Positions 22,736-34,500 of a stretch of DNA of 64,000 nucleotides are shown one piece after another. The notes below the pieces were generated by a model. It ran no database searches. It was not told where the DNA came from and was given only the letters and a program-made list of their open reading frames with translations. The DNA is taken from assembly GCF_020536995.1 (NCBI RefSeq), contig NC_068355.1, forward strand, positions 4,323,764 through 4,387,763. Direction: 5' to 3'. A program made the translations under genes and the position numbers. The DNA comes from Dreissena polymorpha. Its lineage: Eukaryota; Mollusca; Bivalvia; Myida; Dreissenidae. Numbering within the stretch: the first letter of the stretch is position 1; every line of letters begins with the position of its first letter.

Positions 22736-25585
22736 AAAGGTCAAACAGTCTTATTTGTGTTGGTTGCTCAAAACTAGCCTGATGTCCGGGCTGTTCTCAG
22801 ATAGTACGTCCGGCATTCCCACGATTAAGTCGAACGCGATGGTTTATTTGCAGTAGGGCATTTTGACAAAACAGGCATTCATCAACAAATCGCAAAGGCT
22901 TATTAAAGCAAATACAGTATACGCTATATAATGAAGCTGATGAGCAGTGGGCAATCGTTTAAAGGTACTTATTCACAGATGTTGGTGTTTTAGAAAACAT
23001 CTTTAATCTATTTTAAATTGTTAGTTGCCCTTCGTTGGCTCTATCTCGCTCGGCTAGAAATTCCGGTTGGCTCGAAGTTTTCTCGACAAACCATTTTTAT
23101 GGATATATAATGTTTTTATGGATATATAATGTAATTCAATGCACATACAGTTTTCAAACGATTAGGAGCAGTTGATGATTAGTCAGGAGTGTTTTTGTCT
23201 TGTTTGGGTATAATGCAAACATTCTTTATAGAATTTATAACAATCTTTTTTTTAATTTTTCATTCTGTCAAACAGTGAAATATTCCCTCTAATTTTTAAT
23301 GAGGGAGACAGACAGTGAAGTGTAATCCATAGATGACGGGGAATTTCCGATAGGTTTCCATGTTGCACATTTTGCACAACATTTTTATCCAAAAGGTAAC
23401 AGGCGGTGTTAGCGGAAAATAAAAGTATTAATTTAAGTGTTTTTTTTTCAAATATGTCTAATACGCTTCTAATTCAGTCTTTTAAATGTACTTTTGTGAT
23501 AACCATGTTTAACAGTTGCCTCTTCTAGTATTTTAATACTGTATTCATAATAAATTGAGCCAAAAGTAACAACACAGAAGGTTTTGAACTATAATTAAAT
23601 ATATTTTTTAATAGAAATAGCTGGACAAGACTTAAAACTTGATTGTTATGTGTTAAAATCAATAGCTGTTTATAATTATTAGTTATGACATACATTTTTC
23701 GGTAATTCATTTTGTTAGACATAGTTTAAGACGATAGGATCCAACATATTATTTTGTACTTTGTCATCAAGTTTTTCTGAAAGAGGATTGCATTTTTTTA
23801 TCATTATGCAGAGTTATAATCAACCTTAAACACAACAAATAAACGTGTGTTGCTATAGACGCTCCGCATAAAACATGCCGTGATCTGAATTAGAACACAT
23901 AAAATCATATCAACTTTGGAATAAAAGTGGCTACCTCTAGATACCATGAGTTCCTGTGTCTATTAATATTAAAGGGTGGGCGATGCAAAAATAAACAAAA
24001 ACAAAACGCGGAATAACATTAAATCATTTTTTATCAAATATATATTCTAAAGTAATTTTAAACCCACAGACGAAATAGTGCGATAAAAACATTATTATAT
24101 CCGACGAAAACATTGAAATTAATTTCAGAACACGGTAACGGATCACTTGATCGACTTAAATCCGATTTAAACCAATATAAATTCCCTACTAAAGAAAAAT
24201 TAAATTGATTTGATAAATAAGTAATACACATTCTTCACTACTCTGTTGAAATCTAGGGACATGATTCAAAACATGAAAATAATTAGAGATTATTCATACA
24301 AAATGTTCAAGAAATAGAGCGCCACTCGTGAAAATATATTTTCTATGATCACTCGTGAAATAACAAACGATCTTACACTGACATGAACAAATTTTCTGTT
24401 TCTTTTATGCCCCTTTTTCAAGAAAATAATTAAGAGCTGTTTCCCTTTCGCTTAAAAGTTACCCTTTTTCCGTGGCGTGCCTCAATACATTTCAATACAC
24501 AAAATGACGTCATACGTGTTTGTATCATCCTCTTAAATAAACGGTGATAAAAAGCATACAATAAAAGAAAGTTTGTTGGATTCGGTGGAATACCGATTTT
24601 AAATTCACACGTAATCATAAAAAATTAAACAAATCTCAAGTAAATCTTGATATAATAATCTAAAAATAGAAAAAGTAGTTCCGAAAATTTGTTATTTTCA
24701 CTGGTGAAAATAAAATTTGTTTATTTTCACTGCAGAAATGTCATATTTTATCATTAGGTATAAAAGAAAAAATATGAGTCAACAAATCAGTGTCTTCCCG
24801 ATTTTCCAACATTCAGAAATCCAATACCACGTTCAAGTAGGGCTCGATTGGTCATTGTCGGCTCGGGTACTACTAACATGTACCCCGGGTACTTTTAAGT
24901 ATACATACATGTACCAAGGGTACGGTAAATATGCTTAAACGTACGTATTATCAATGTTAAAGTGATACAACTTAATATATTCTTAATAAGTAAACTCTTT
25001 GTTCCTTTATATCATAACTTATTTTCATAACACTTATAATGTATTTCATTACTCTTGTGCATTTTTGTATTTGGCTAAAAAGCATCTGTTTGCTTAAGAG
25101 CTAATATATATTATTGTTGTTGTTGTTGTTATTGTTGTATTAAGCTGAAAATCACATATAGGCTTACCAGTTTGAAAAAGGAACAGTAACATCAATTCAA
25201 CAATAGATTCTTCATAAGATGGACTTTTGTATTCACCAAACAACTCATGTTAATAACGAAATTATATTGGAATGAAAATATCCAACATGTGGCGATGTGT
25301 TGTCATATCTTGACATTTTAACAAAAACCCAATGTTCAAAAAACAATAATTGACAACACTGTTATAATGTAACCTTGATTGAGACGTGATAAATATTGCA
25401 TATTGTGATTGTTTGCTGCTTGGCAAGGAATTTACCAATAACACATTGACAATAGCTAAATGAAAGCATTACTATTGTTTACAGTTTTAGTTATTCTAGA
25501 CAGCCATTAAAACCCGTCATGTAAATACTTGTTCTGCTTGAAAACATGTTGTTGTTTTTAAATTACAGATTGTACAATTCAAGAC
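22736..25585. other. Gene-poor AT-rich stretch
   Basis: No coding exon, RNA gene or clear mobile element recognised. Minor items are a tandem ATGGATATATAATGTTTTT doublet at 23098-23130 and a GTT-rich run near 25112-25132. Short frames here have no domains. Confidence 0.4.
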
Positions 25586-25589
25586 AGTG

Positions 25590-26005
25590 ACAGGATGCAG
25601 GATCACGTGACTTTGTGGGATACAAAGTTGAACATTAATGGATGTAAAGACACCGGAATGTTGATGCTTTTCTTCAAATATCTGTTTAAAACATTTGTTC
25701 TCTTAAGAATTTTCACTTGCATAAAAGACAGTTTTAGGCTGCTTATGGAATAAAATACATCAGAATTACTTTACTAAGTAAGCCTGTGTTCTTGGCAAAA
25801 AATTCGATGTGTAACATAATCATGTACACGCTGTTACTTCACGCAACGTGAAATTTTGGCACCGCAAACTGTATTTTATGTTCTCGTGATTTTTGGAAAT
25901 GTATTTCAATAACACGAGATATTTGCGAAAAATAAAGTTCTTAACGGTGTGTTTACCATCTGTCCAGCCCGTGTGTAAACCCCATTGATACAGAACCCGG
26001 GTAGA
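25590..26005 (+). repeat. Diverged duplicate segment, copy 1
   Basis: About 415 bp match the segment at 46560-47035. Shared blocks include GGATCACGTGACTTTGTGGG, ACATCAGAATTACTTTA, AAGCCTGTGTTCTT and CCAGCCCGTGT-TAAACC. The block has a GTCACGTGAT E-box. It may be a dispersed repeat or the remains of a duplicated promoter/first-exon unit. Confidence 0.6.
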
Positions 26006-26233
26006 CAGTACATAACTTATTGGACAATTTAGTCTGTGTTTGTACAGGTAATCAAGACTACCTCTACATCAGTTTTAGCTCGGCCGAAATGATTAATTTG
26101 AACAATTAACTACTTAAATTGCAAAAGCTGTATACTACTATTAACGATATATTTTATAAGTATAAGTATGATTTAAGGATGAGTATAAGGATGATTTTTC
26201 TATTATTAAAATGATGATGGCAGTGATGTTGAT

Positions 26234-27707
26234 CAGGGCGGTACGCAGGAATTTTTGACTGGGGTGGCCCAGCCGGGTAGGGTGCGGAAGGGGTCTCCCC
26301 GCATTTTTTTTTCTTATAAGGTGAATTTTAATGCTTTAAAAACTTATTTTGTAATATAAACTTATGGAATTAACAAGTAAATCACCACCTTTTTGAAGTC
26401 TTAAGCTTTAAACACTGGTGTGAAATTCACAACAATGTTTAAAGCATTAAATTTCAGAAATGTATGATGTTTGATGAAGAAAGAAAGCAAACATTGAAAA
26501 TCAAAAACCTTTCTTAAGAAATGTATCATATAGTATGACAGACATATAACCATTATATTATTTTCTCTTTGAATTCAACCCACCTCTAAACTTTCAAAGT
26601 AAATTCCTCATAAAATGTTTATAATCTATTACCGATTTTACTTTCCCCATCATCAACACAAATAAACCATCAAAATTGTCTACAATTTCGACATTAGATT
26701 GGACCTTGAATTTTTTGCTATTATAACAGTTTTACGTAAGTTTTTGACGGAACTATTTGAGATATTGAGCTGATTTTTGGTATGTGAGTCTACCTTCATG
26801 ACCATCAGATAAAGTGTGAAATTCGTTCCGGACAATTGATATTCGGCGAAGTTATGGGCATTGAAATTAAAATTTTATCTATTAAAACCGTTTTCTTGAC
26901 GTTGATTTTTCGAACTCTCTCTGAAATTGAGCCGGTTATTATGCACCCGGTAGGGTGGCATCTAGCACTGTCCGTCCGTTTGGCATTTCATTTTCCAAAC
27001 TTTTTTCGTAGCGCTTTAAGATATTGACCTTTTATTTGGTGTGTGAGTCTACCTACATGACTTACGGATGAAGTATGTATGACTTTCGTTCCGGTCCATT
27101 GATTTTTTGCGAAAATATTGGTCTTGGACAAAGAAACTTTTCAGTTCATATTAATGCCCATTATACATATCACCTCTCTAATTGCTTCCAACATTACTTG
27201 TTTTTTCAAAAATCATTATCGTCAGCCATTTTAGGACCTTCGACCTCCTGTATCATTTGCTTCCATTCGCTGCTTCTCTTTCCTTGGTCAATCAAAAGAC
27301 GTTTAACATTAATCATCGATAGATGAAGCATTAAGGATCACATGGGGGACTTGCAATCGACTGATCAGGGATGTGTGTACAAGGCGATAAGAAAACATTG
27401 CCTACGGGCTTATCTCCAATGGCGAGTAAAATAGCTAATCCCATTGTTTATCAGGACAATAAAAGACATCTCCTCTTTTATAGAACAGAACAAAATAGTT
27501 TATTTGACTTAAGCATATATACAGCTCATCGTCGTTAACATACATATACAATAACAGCATATTGCATATTTTTATTGAGTGAAAGTGTACTGTGGGCACT
27601 TTCATGAGAGAAAAATTGCAGTAGGCCCACTATTAAGAAATTCCTTACTTTACAGCCAGCTGGGGGGGGGGCTGGGTCCCAGGGCCCCTGGTCTGCGTAC
27701 GGGCCTG
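26234..27707. mobile_element. Element with CAGG..CCGTACCCAGG-like termini, copy A (1.47 kb)
   Basis: The left end CAGGGCGGTACGCAGGAATT and the right end GGTCTGCGTACGGGCCTG form inverted termini. Large blocks match copy B at 29959-32539, for example AAGTCTTAAGCTTTAAACA near the left and TGTGTACAAGGCGATAAGAA and CAGCCAGCTGGGGGG near the right. There is no transposase frame. Terminus style resembles some hAT elements, but I cannot see a clean target duplication. Confidence 0.75.
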
Positions 27708-28480
27708 ATTGATGATTATAGACGTAAGCACGACTATTTCCGACTGATCCCTTTTTTTCAAGTATGATTACGATTATTATTACTATTATTAATGTGTTAC
27801 GTATATTTTTTTGTAAATAATTATGATCATTGTTATGATCATTTGTATTATAATAACTTTATCATTAATATAATTATTTCTTGTTTCATTATTTATTGTA
27901 TTAGTAAACGAATTATCAACACATATGTATCACTTGTTTTTGAGAATACACAACATAAATCATTCATTATATCGCTTTATCGAACGGTAGAATTATAAGC
28001 AGTAAATAATATATTAATAGTTAGCTCTTTTTACAATACTCACGCGGCCTGTACAAACGTCTCGCTCACCACCCTGGTTGTATATTTACATACTTGGGGA
28101 AAAATAAACGTGTCCATCTGTGCGCAAACTAGTTTCAGTGTCTTAAATCAATAATGATGTAATTATATAACATTCTATGGTATTAAATATTTTATCCCAA
28201 TATCTCAAAGGGAGTGGCAAAGCGTGACCGTTTGCCTGTAGCCAAATAATGAATGGCGTAGTCATTCGTGCTATTGTAGTACCACATCTAGTATGCGCAG
28301 TACATACAAAAGTAGTCGAGACTGCAAACTATAATCGTATTGGACAACAATACAACTGGCGCGGAATATTATCGGGTGTGAATACGTCGAAAAACCTATA
28401 TATGGTCAATAAGAAATAGCAAATATAGTAATATCATAGATATTGTTACGCATTTTAAGTATTAACATTTGTCTGCGCTA
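27708..28480. other. AT-rich region upstream of a putative promoter
   Basis: No gene recognised. The frame at 27792-27998 is AT-driven. Confidence 0.4.
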
Positions 28481-28495
28481 CGAACACACATTCGC

Positions 28496-28504
28496 TATAT
28501 AAAA
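28496..28504 (+). promoter_or_regulatory. TATA box of a candidate first exon
   Basis: TATATAAAA lies about 98 nt upstream of the ATG at 28594. A possible initiator TCACTT is at 28531-28536. Together with the ATG directly followed by GTAAGT, this makes a credible promoter and first exon. Confidence 0.5.
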
Positions 28505-28593
28505 ACGAGAGAGTTGCACAAACAAATATATCACTTAACTTGAAAGTAAGGTACACGTGGATTTTGTTTTGAGGATACGCGTAGGAACCACAA

Positions 28594-31500
28594 ATGGTAA
28601 GTAAAATTATTTTGTTATAATGTTGAATGACACTTAAAATGTTTTATCTCTAGACTTATACAAAAGAAGGGAAAATTAACCATCAAACTGCTGGATAGAG
28701 CAGAATTCGTCTGTTTACTTGTGAGCGGCTGGACTCGCCATTATTTTTGAACGCCATTGTGACCCCACACTTTGACCAGTTTCGAAATAGCTTGCCCGAA
28801 GTCATATTACATTTGAGAGCATGTTATGACAACCCTGCACGGAGATTGCAGTTTCAAAGGCAGTTGGGGCATACAGCGGTCACCGCTATTATCGTTTAAT
28901 TTTATTTCAAAAGGAGAACAACATTATATTTAATCAGTTTGTTTGTGATTACGAAAATAAAATGAACAGTAAAAAAAACGATACCAACTTTTATCTTAAC
29001 ATTTCAAGTCAGAAATTAAATATGGCTTTAGGTGAAATATTTATTCATTAAGATTTTAAGTTACATTTATTATTTTACTAATAGTATATATTCTATTTGT
29101 TTATGTATGTCAAAATGCAGTACTCGGGTTTCAGCGCAGTTTTATTACTTTGTTTTTTAAAGGACATTTAATATTGATCTCGGATGAACTAATGTTGACC
29201 CTTAAAGCGCTGGAGCCGAATTTTAAAGGCCTTTGCAAACAGTTTGGATCCAGATGAGACGCCACAGAACGTGGCGTCTCATCTGGATCCAAACTGTTTG
29301 CTATTCTGATAGTATTCTTTGAAAAAAAATGAATAAAATGCTTATTTTAGAAATTCAGCAGACGACATTTTAGCAGAAGACAAATTACCCAGCATGCAAA
29401 GGGTTAACTAAAAAGGGAAATCAGCCAAATCGTTTCTAACGGATTATAAATGTATACATGTGTAACTAAGATCATGTTATCCCTTTCGGATTATAGTCTT
29501 ACGCTGAAAATAATCTAGCGGTGTATAAAGGGATCCCCTTAGCGTTTGAGTAATTTGTTTCAGTTATAATCAAGTCCTTTAATTTTACTGTTTTAGATAT
29601 TTAAATCATACCTTAAAGCGGGACTGCACGATTTTGAAGAATTAAGAAACAGGTTTTCGCTAAAATTCTTATCATATTTTCATTTGTAAAAAGGAATTCT
29701 AACTTGTCAGCATTGCACATATTTCTGAATGAGGGATTAACATTTATGTATTTATGTATATAATCAAACGTACGTTTGCGGTCAGAAAATGAGGACAAGA
29801 ATGCCAACACGTAACGCTTGAGTTATCGTACATTCTCTTTTAGCCGGTACTTTCGTTCATGTTCTTGTGTGTTTTTATCGCTGTATATAAGTATAACAAT
29901 AACATGAACTATAACAGAGGGATTTAAATATCACTTTGTTCCCTTTCATAACATGGACCAGGGCCGTACCCAGGATTTTTTTACTGGGGGGCCGAACCGG
30001 GGAGGGCTTGGGAGGGGTCCCCCCTCCCTATATATGTACTTTTTTAATTTGGCACTTTGCAAGGTGAATTTTAATGCTTATAAAAACGTATTTTGTGATA
30101 TGAATTAATGGAATATAACAAGTAAATCAGCACATCTCGGAAGTCTTAAGCTTTAAACATTGGTGTGAATTCACAACAATACTAAAAGCTTTAGATTTCC
30201 GAAACTTACAGGTTAAAACTGACAATTATCCACATCAACTCTCGTATTGCTTCCACCATTTTTTTCACAAATCAATAACATCACAGGTTTTTTAAATCTG
30301 ATTTTTTGGGAAAGACCTTGTCATTTTTGAGGAAAAAAATTGCGCGAAACGCCTAATTTTTGGGGGAAATAATGAAAGTCTTAAATAATCAATTTAACAT
30401 ATTTTACTGTTTTCAAACAAATTCAAGGAAAAAAATAATTTAATTATACAATATACTGGATCAGGTTAATTTATATAATGAGATCGATTTGTTGTTTCAC
30501 TTTTCATTTTTTTACCAATGAGCAATTAATAGGTTGATATTACTCAATCATGGTACTCAAATTATTTTAAATACTGAAATCTGCCGAATTCTTATCTGTT
30601 GCTCGGCAAATTTATGAATCTGTTTTTCTTTTAAACAAACATGTTAACTATCTCATCATAGTCTTTATCAGTGATTTCCTTTCAAAAATTATAAATACTC
30701 AGTTTTAATACCTTTGGCAGTGTTTTTGTTCCGGTTCAAATTCAGGGCTCTATTCTCACTGCAAAAAGTATATATTGGGACCTAAAAATTCCCAAAAAAC
30801 TTAGGGATGTCAACGAATATCCGAATATTCGGTCCCGGACCGAATATTCGGATACTATTTTCCGAATCGAATATTCGGAAGAAAAGAATAAAAAAAATCG
30901 AGTTATTTCAAAGACTTTGTATTCGTGAAATTTGCTTCAAACATTGTACAAAAAGTCGTTCCTCGTGTCATAATGTTTAGTCCGGATAATTCGTCGCTAT
31001 GGTGATGACAGTATACCGGTCATAAATCCCGCTAATTGCCTAACAAAGACAGTCACTTTGTGTCAAAATTATGATAGGTTCTAATCGCATCGGCAATCAA
31101 AACACCGACCTGCACTTGATCCAATGACTCGAATTACATTTAAAATTATCAAAGATTAAATGAGTAAAGGAAAAGCCGACTTGGTGTAAAAAAACAAATA
31201 AGACCGTATGGCAATTAAAACACCGACCCGTCTTGATCTAATAACTCGAATTACATATAACATGATAAAAGATTAAATAAGTAAAGGAAGTGCCGACTTG
31301 GTGTGAAAAACAAAAAAGATCGTATGGTTATAATCACGTTGTCCAATCAAAAAAGCTTTTAGAAAATAATTTACTCAACCTCTAACCGAGCAAGAGAATT
31401 CTGACGAACTTCAGAGATATTTGCTTGTGAAAATGGAGCCAAACGCTAAACCTCTTGACTGGTGGAAACGTCACGAGAGCGAATTTCCGAAAGTCGCGTA

Positions 31501-34500
31501 TGTTGCTAGGAGTGTTCTATATGTACCTGCAACTTCTATGCCATCTGAGCGCATATTCTCAACCACTGGATTGCTCATCAATAAACTAAGAAATAGACTC
31601 GCCAGTGATCTGGTCGACGCAATCGTGTTTTTAAATAAGAACAATGTTCATGTGCCCAGTGACGCCGATCCGAGTGACTTTTAAATGTGGCAACGGAGTT
31701 TTGTTTGCATGTGTTCGCTATGTAAATAATACGTTTAAGTTCAGTTCAAATTATTTATAGATCTAACTGTTTTGTCATGTAATTATTTTGTCGTCATGTA
31801 AATATTATGTTTCTCGTTCTATTGTTGATTTACAATATTAAAAGTTTAAAAACAGTTTTCGTCATTCAATTTTAACAATTACCGACGGCAATGCTGTGTC
31901 AATATTTAGTCACTTCCGGGGAACTTCCGGTAAAAACGAAAGTAGAATTCATGGAGTAATGGTACGGTAAACATAGTTGATTTTTTTCTAACAAATGTTG
32001 ACCGAATATCCGAAAATTCGTTCGGAAGGATGACCGAATATCCGAATACCAATATCGGTATTCGTTGCCATCCCTACAAAAAAGGTTAAAAAAAAACACA
32101 AAACAATTAAACTTTTAGAAGGGAAAAATACGTATAGGGCCTTCTCAAAGAAGGAAAAAAACTTGCGTCGGCAATTATCAGACCATAGTCTACGAACTCC
32201 TGTAGTAGTTGCTTCCATTCGCTGCACGTATCAAAATACATGTTACATCAACCATCCATAGATGAAGCATTCATGATCACAATGGGGGACTGATCGGGGA
32301 TGTGTGTACAAGGCGATAAGAAAACATTGGCTAGCGGCTTATCTCGATTGGCGAGCGTTAATCCCCTTGTTTATCAGGGACAATAAAACATAGCTGCTCT
32401 TTTATTTGAGGGAAAGTGTACTGTGGGCCCTTGCACGAGAGAAAAAATTGCAGTGGGCCGATTATTAATAAAAAATCATAGTTCGACAGCCAGCTGGGGG
32501 GGCCCGGGCCCCTGGGCCCATGGCCTGGGTACGGGCCTGTGGGCTTAGTATTGAAATTACTATGGGTTCTAATTTCTTTTTTATTTCGTTGTTTTGTTAA
32601 CTGTAAGCACACAGCACCCGACTTGTTAAAACCCTGTAAAGCGGACCATATTAAAAAGAAAATTGTCTGCATTTCAACCTCATTAAACTAAGGTAAGACG
32701 AAACAAATATTGGCGAGAGAAGACCGGGTACTACAGGCAATGTCATCTTTCGTCTAAACGCATATGTCAGTCCTTAAGTGCTAAGAAAACATTCAATGAT
32801 CCATGTTTTTGTCAGGTAATTTAAATAATACTCGTGTTGTTTTTAAATATTTATTGGCAAATATGAATAAGTTACATTACATATTCGCGATCTCTGACGG
32901 CGTAATTTAAATACATTTTATGTCAATACACAGAGGATATTGTTTTGAGTTGGGTGATTACCGATTTTAATTCACGAGTGATCATAAGTAACATATTTCT
33001 TTCTATTGTCGTGAGTGAATCTAACACATTTTATTTAAATTTCATGCTAACAAATTAGTATTTTTGTAATTAAACTGGAGAAATACGCTTCAATAATGAT
33101 GTCATGACATAAAAAAACACGTCATTTCACAGTAGAACAGTGAAAATTATCGATAACTTGATACTGTTTGAAATAGTGAATTACCAGTTGAAGAAATTCA
33201 CTGATATTTCTCTATACACCACCGGAAAGGATACACTATTATTGCTTGTTTTTGTTAATTGGGAAATGACATTTTCAATGGAAATTTCGACGTTGAGTCG
33301 GCTTTTTTAATGTTTAAATGATGACCACGATGTTATAAATTACATAAATACAAATTGAAATATTGTGTATTAAGAATTTGTGCGGAGTGCACCTTTCTAT
33401 TTCAAATTAGGCCTTACTGCGTCTTACTACGTCTTACTTCGCCCTACATCGTCTTACTACGTCTTACTTCGCCCTACATCGTCTTACTGCGTCTTACTTC
33501 GCCCTACATCGTCTTACTACGTCTTACTTCGCCCTACACCGTCTTACTACGTCCAACTTCGCACTACACCGTCTTACTACGTCTTACTTCGCCCTACATC
33601 GTCTTACTACGTCTTACTTCGCCCTACATCGTCTTCCTACGTCTTACTTCGCCCTACATCGTCTTACTACGTCTTACTTCGCCCTACACCGTCTTACTAC
33701 GTCCAACTTCGCACTACACCGTCTTACTACGTCGTACTTCGCCCTACATCGTCTTACTACGTCTTACTTCGCCCTACATCGTCTTACTACGTCTTACTTC
33801 GCCATACACCGTCTTACTACGTCCAACTTCGCACTACACCGTCTCACTACGTCTTACTTCGCCCTACACCGTCTTACTACATCTTACTTCGCCCTACACC
33901 GTCTTACTACGTCGTTCTTCGCCCTACACCGTCTTACTACGTCTAACTTCGCCATACACCGTCTTACTACGTCTTACTTCGCCCTACACCGTTTTACTAC
34001 ATCTTACTTCGCCCTACACCGTTTTGCTACGTCTTACTTTGCCTTACATCGTCTTACCACGTCTTGCTTTGCCATTCACCGTCTAACTACGTCTTACTTC
34101 GCCCTACACCGTCTAACTACGTTTTACTTCGCCCTACACCGTCTTACTACGCTTTACAACGCTTTTCTTCGCCTAACTACGCATTACAACGCCTTACTAC
34201 GGCTAACTACGCATTACTCTGCCCTACTCCGCCCTACTAGATCGCAGAAATACTTATTAAACCATACATAAGGACAGCACTTACAGATGCTGTATTTAAA
34301 TGTAAAAAGGTGTTTACTTCAAAACATAAAATTGATCAAACATCATTGTCATGTTTATTGTCATATTCCAGTTTTTTAAATATCTGGATCAGTTCTCGGT
34401 AAAGGATGGTATATGCACATGAGCCATAAACACATATTGAATTATATTAAATAAGCAAGATTGATATAACTTGAGTCGCATTAACGTTATTACCCTGGTT

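Larger units (their letters stand above)
30802..32076 (+). mobile_element. hAT-family DNA transposon remnant inserted in copy B
   Basis: Terminal inverted repeats are TAGGGATGTCAACGAATA on the left and TATTCGTTGCCATCCCTA on the right. Repeated palindromic CCGAATATTCGG motifs sit just inside each end. A poly-A-containing CAAAAAA stretch flanks both sides, so an exact 8-bp duplication is only suggested. The body holds one C-terminal transposase frame and a tandem duplication of about 120 bp (31093-31310). Confidence 0.85.
29959..32539. mobile_element. Element with CAGG..CCGTACCCAGG termini, copy B, split by a hAT element
   Basis: Begins CAGGGCCGTACCCAGGATTT and ends GCCTGGGTACGGGCCTG. Homologous to copy A at 26234-27707 on both flanks, but interrupted by the separate 1.27-kb hAT remnant at 30802-32076. 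Without the insert it is about 1.3 kb. No coding capacity of its own was recognised. Confidence 0.8.

Noticed and set aside
25590-26005. Copy 1 of the duplicate segment as a coding exon
   Set aside because: The frame after its ATG meets a stop after eight codons and there is no donor at the position seen in copy 2.
33355-34086. 243-codon frame with LLRLTSPYIV-type repeats as a structural protein
   Set aside because: It is a direct translation of the 30-bp minisatellite, is open in two frames at once, and has no signal peptide or start context.
33413-34240. CRISPR-like array
   Set aside because: There are no unique spacers; units are contiguous and the genome is animal. It is a minisatellite.
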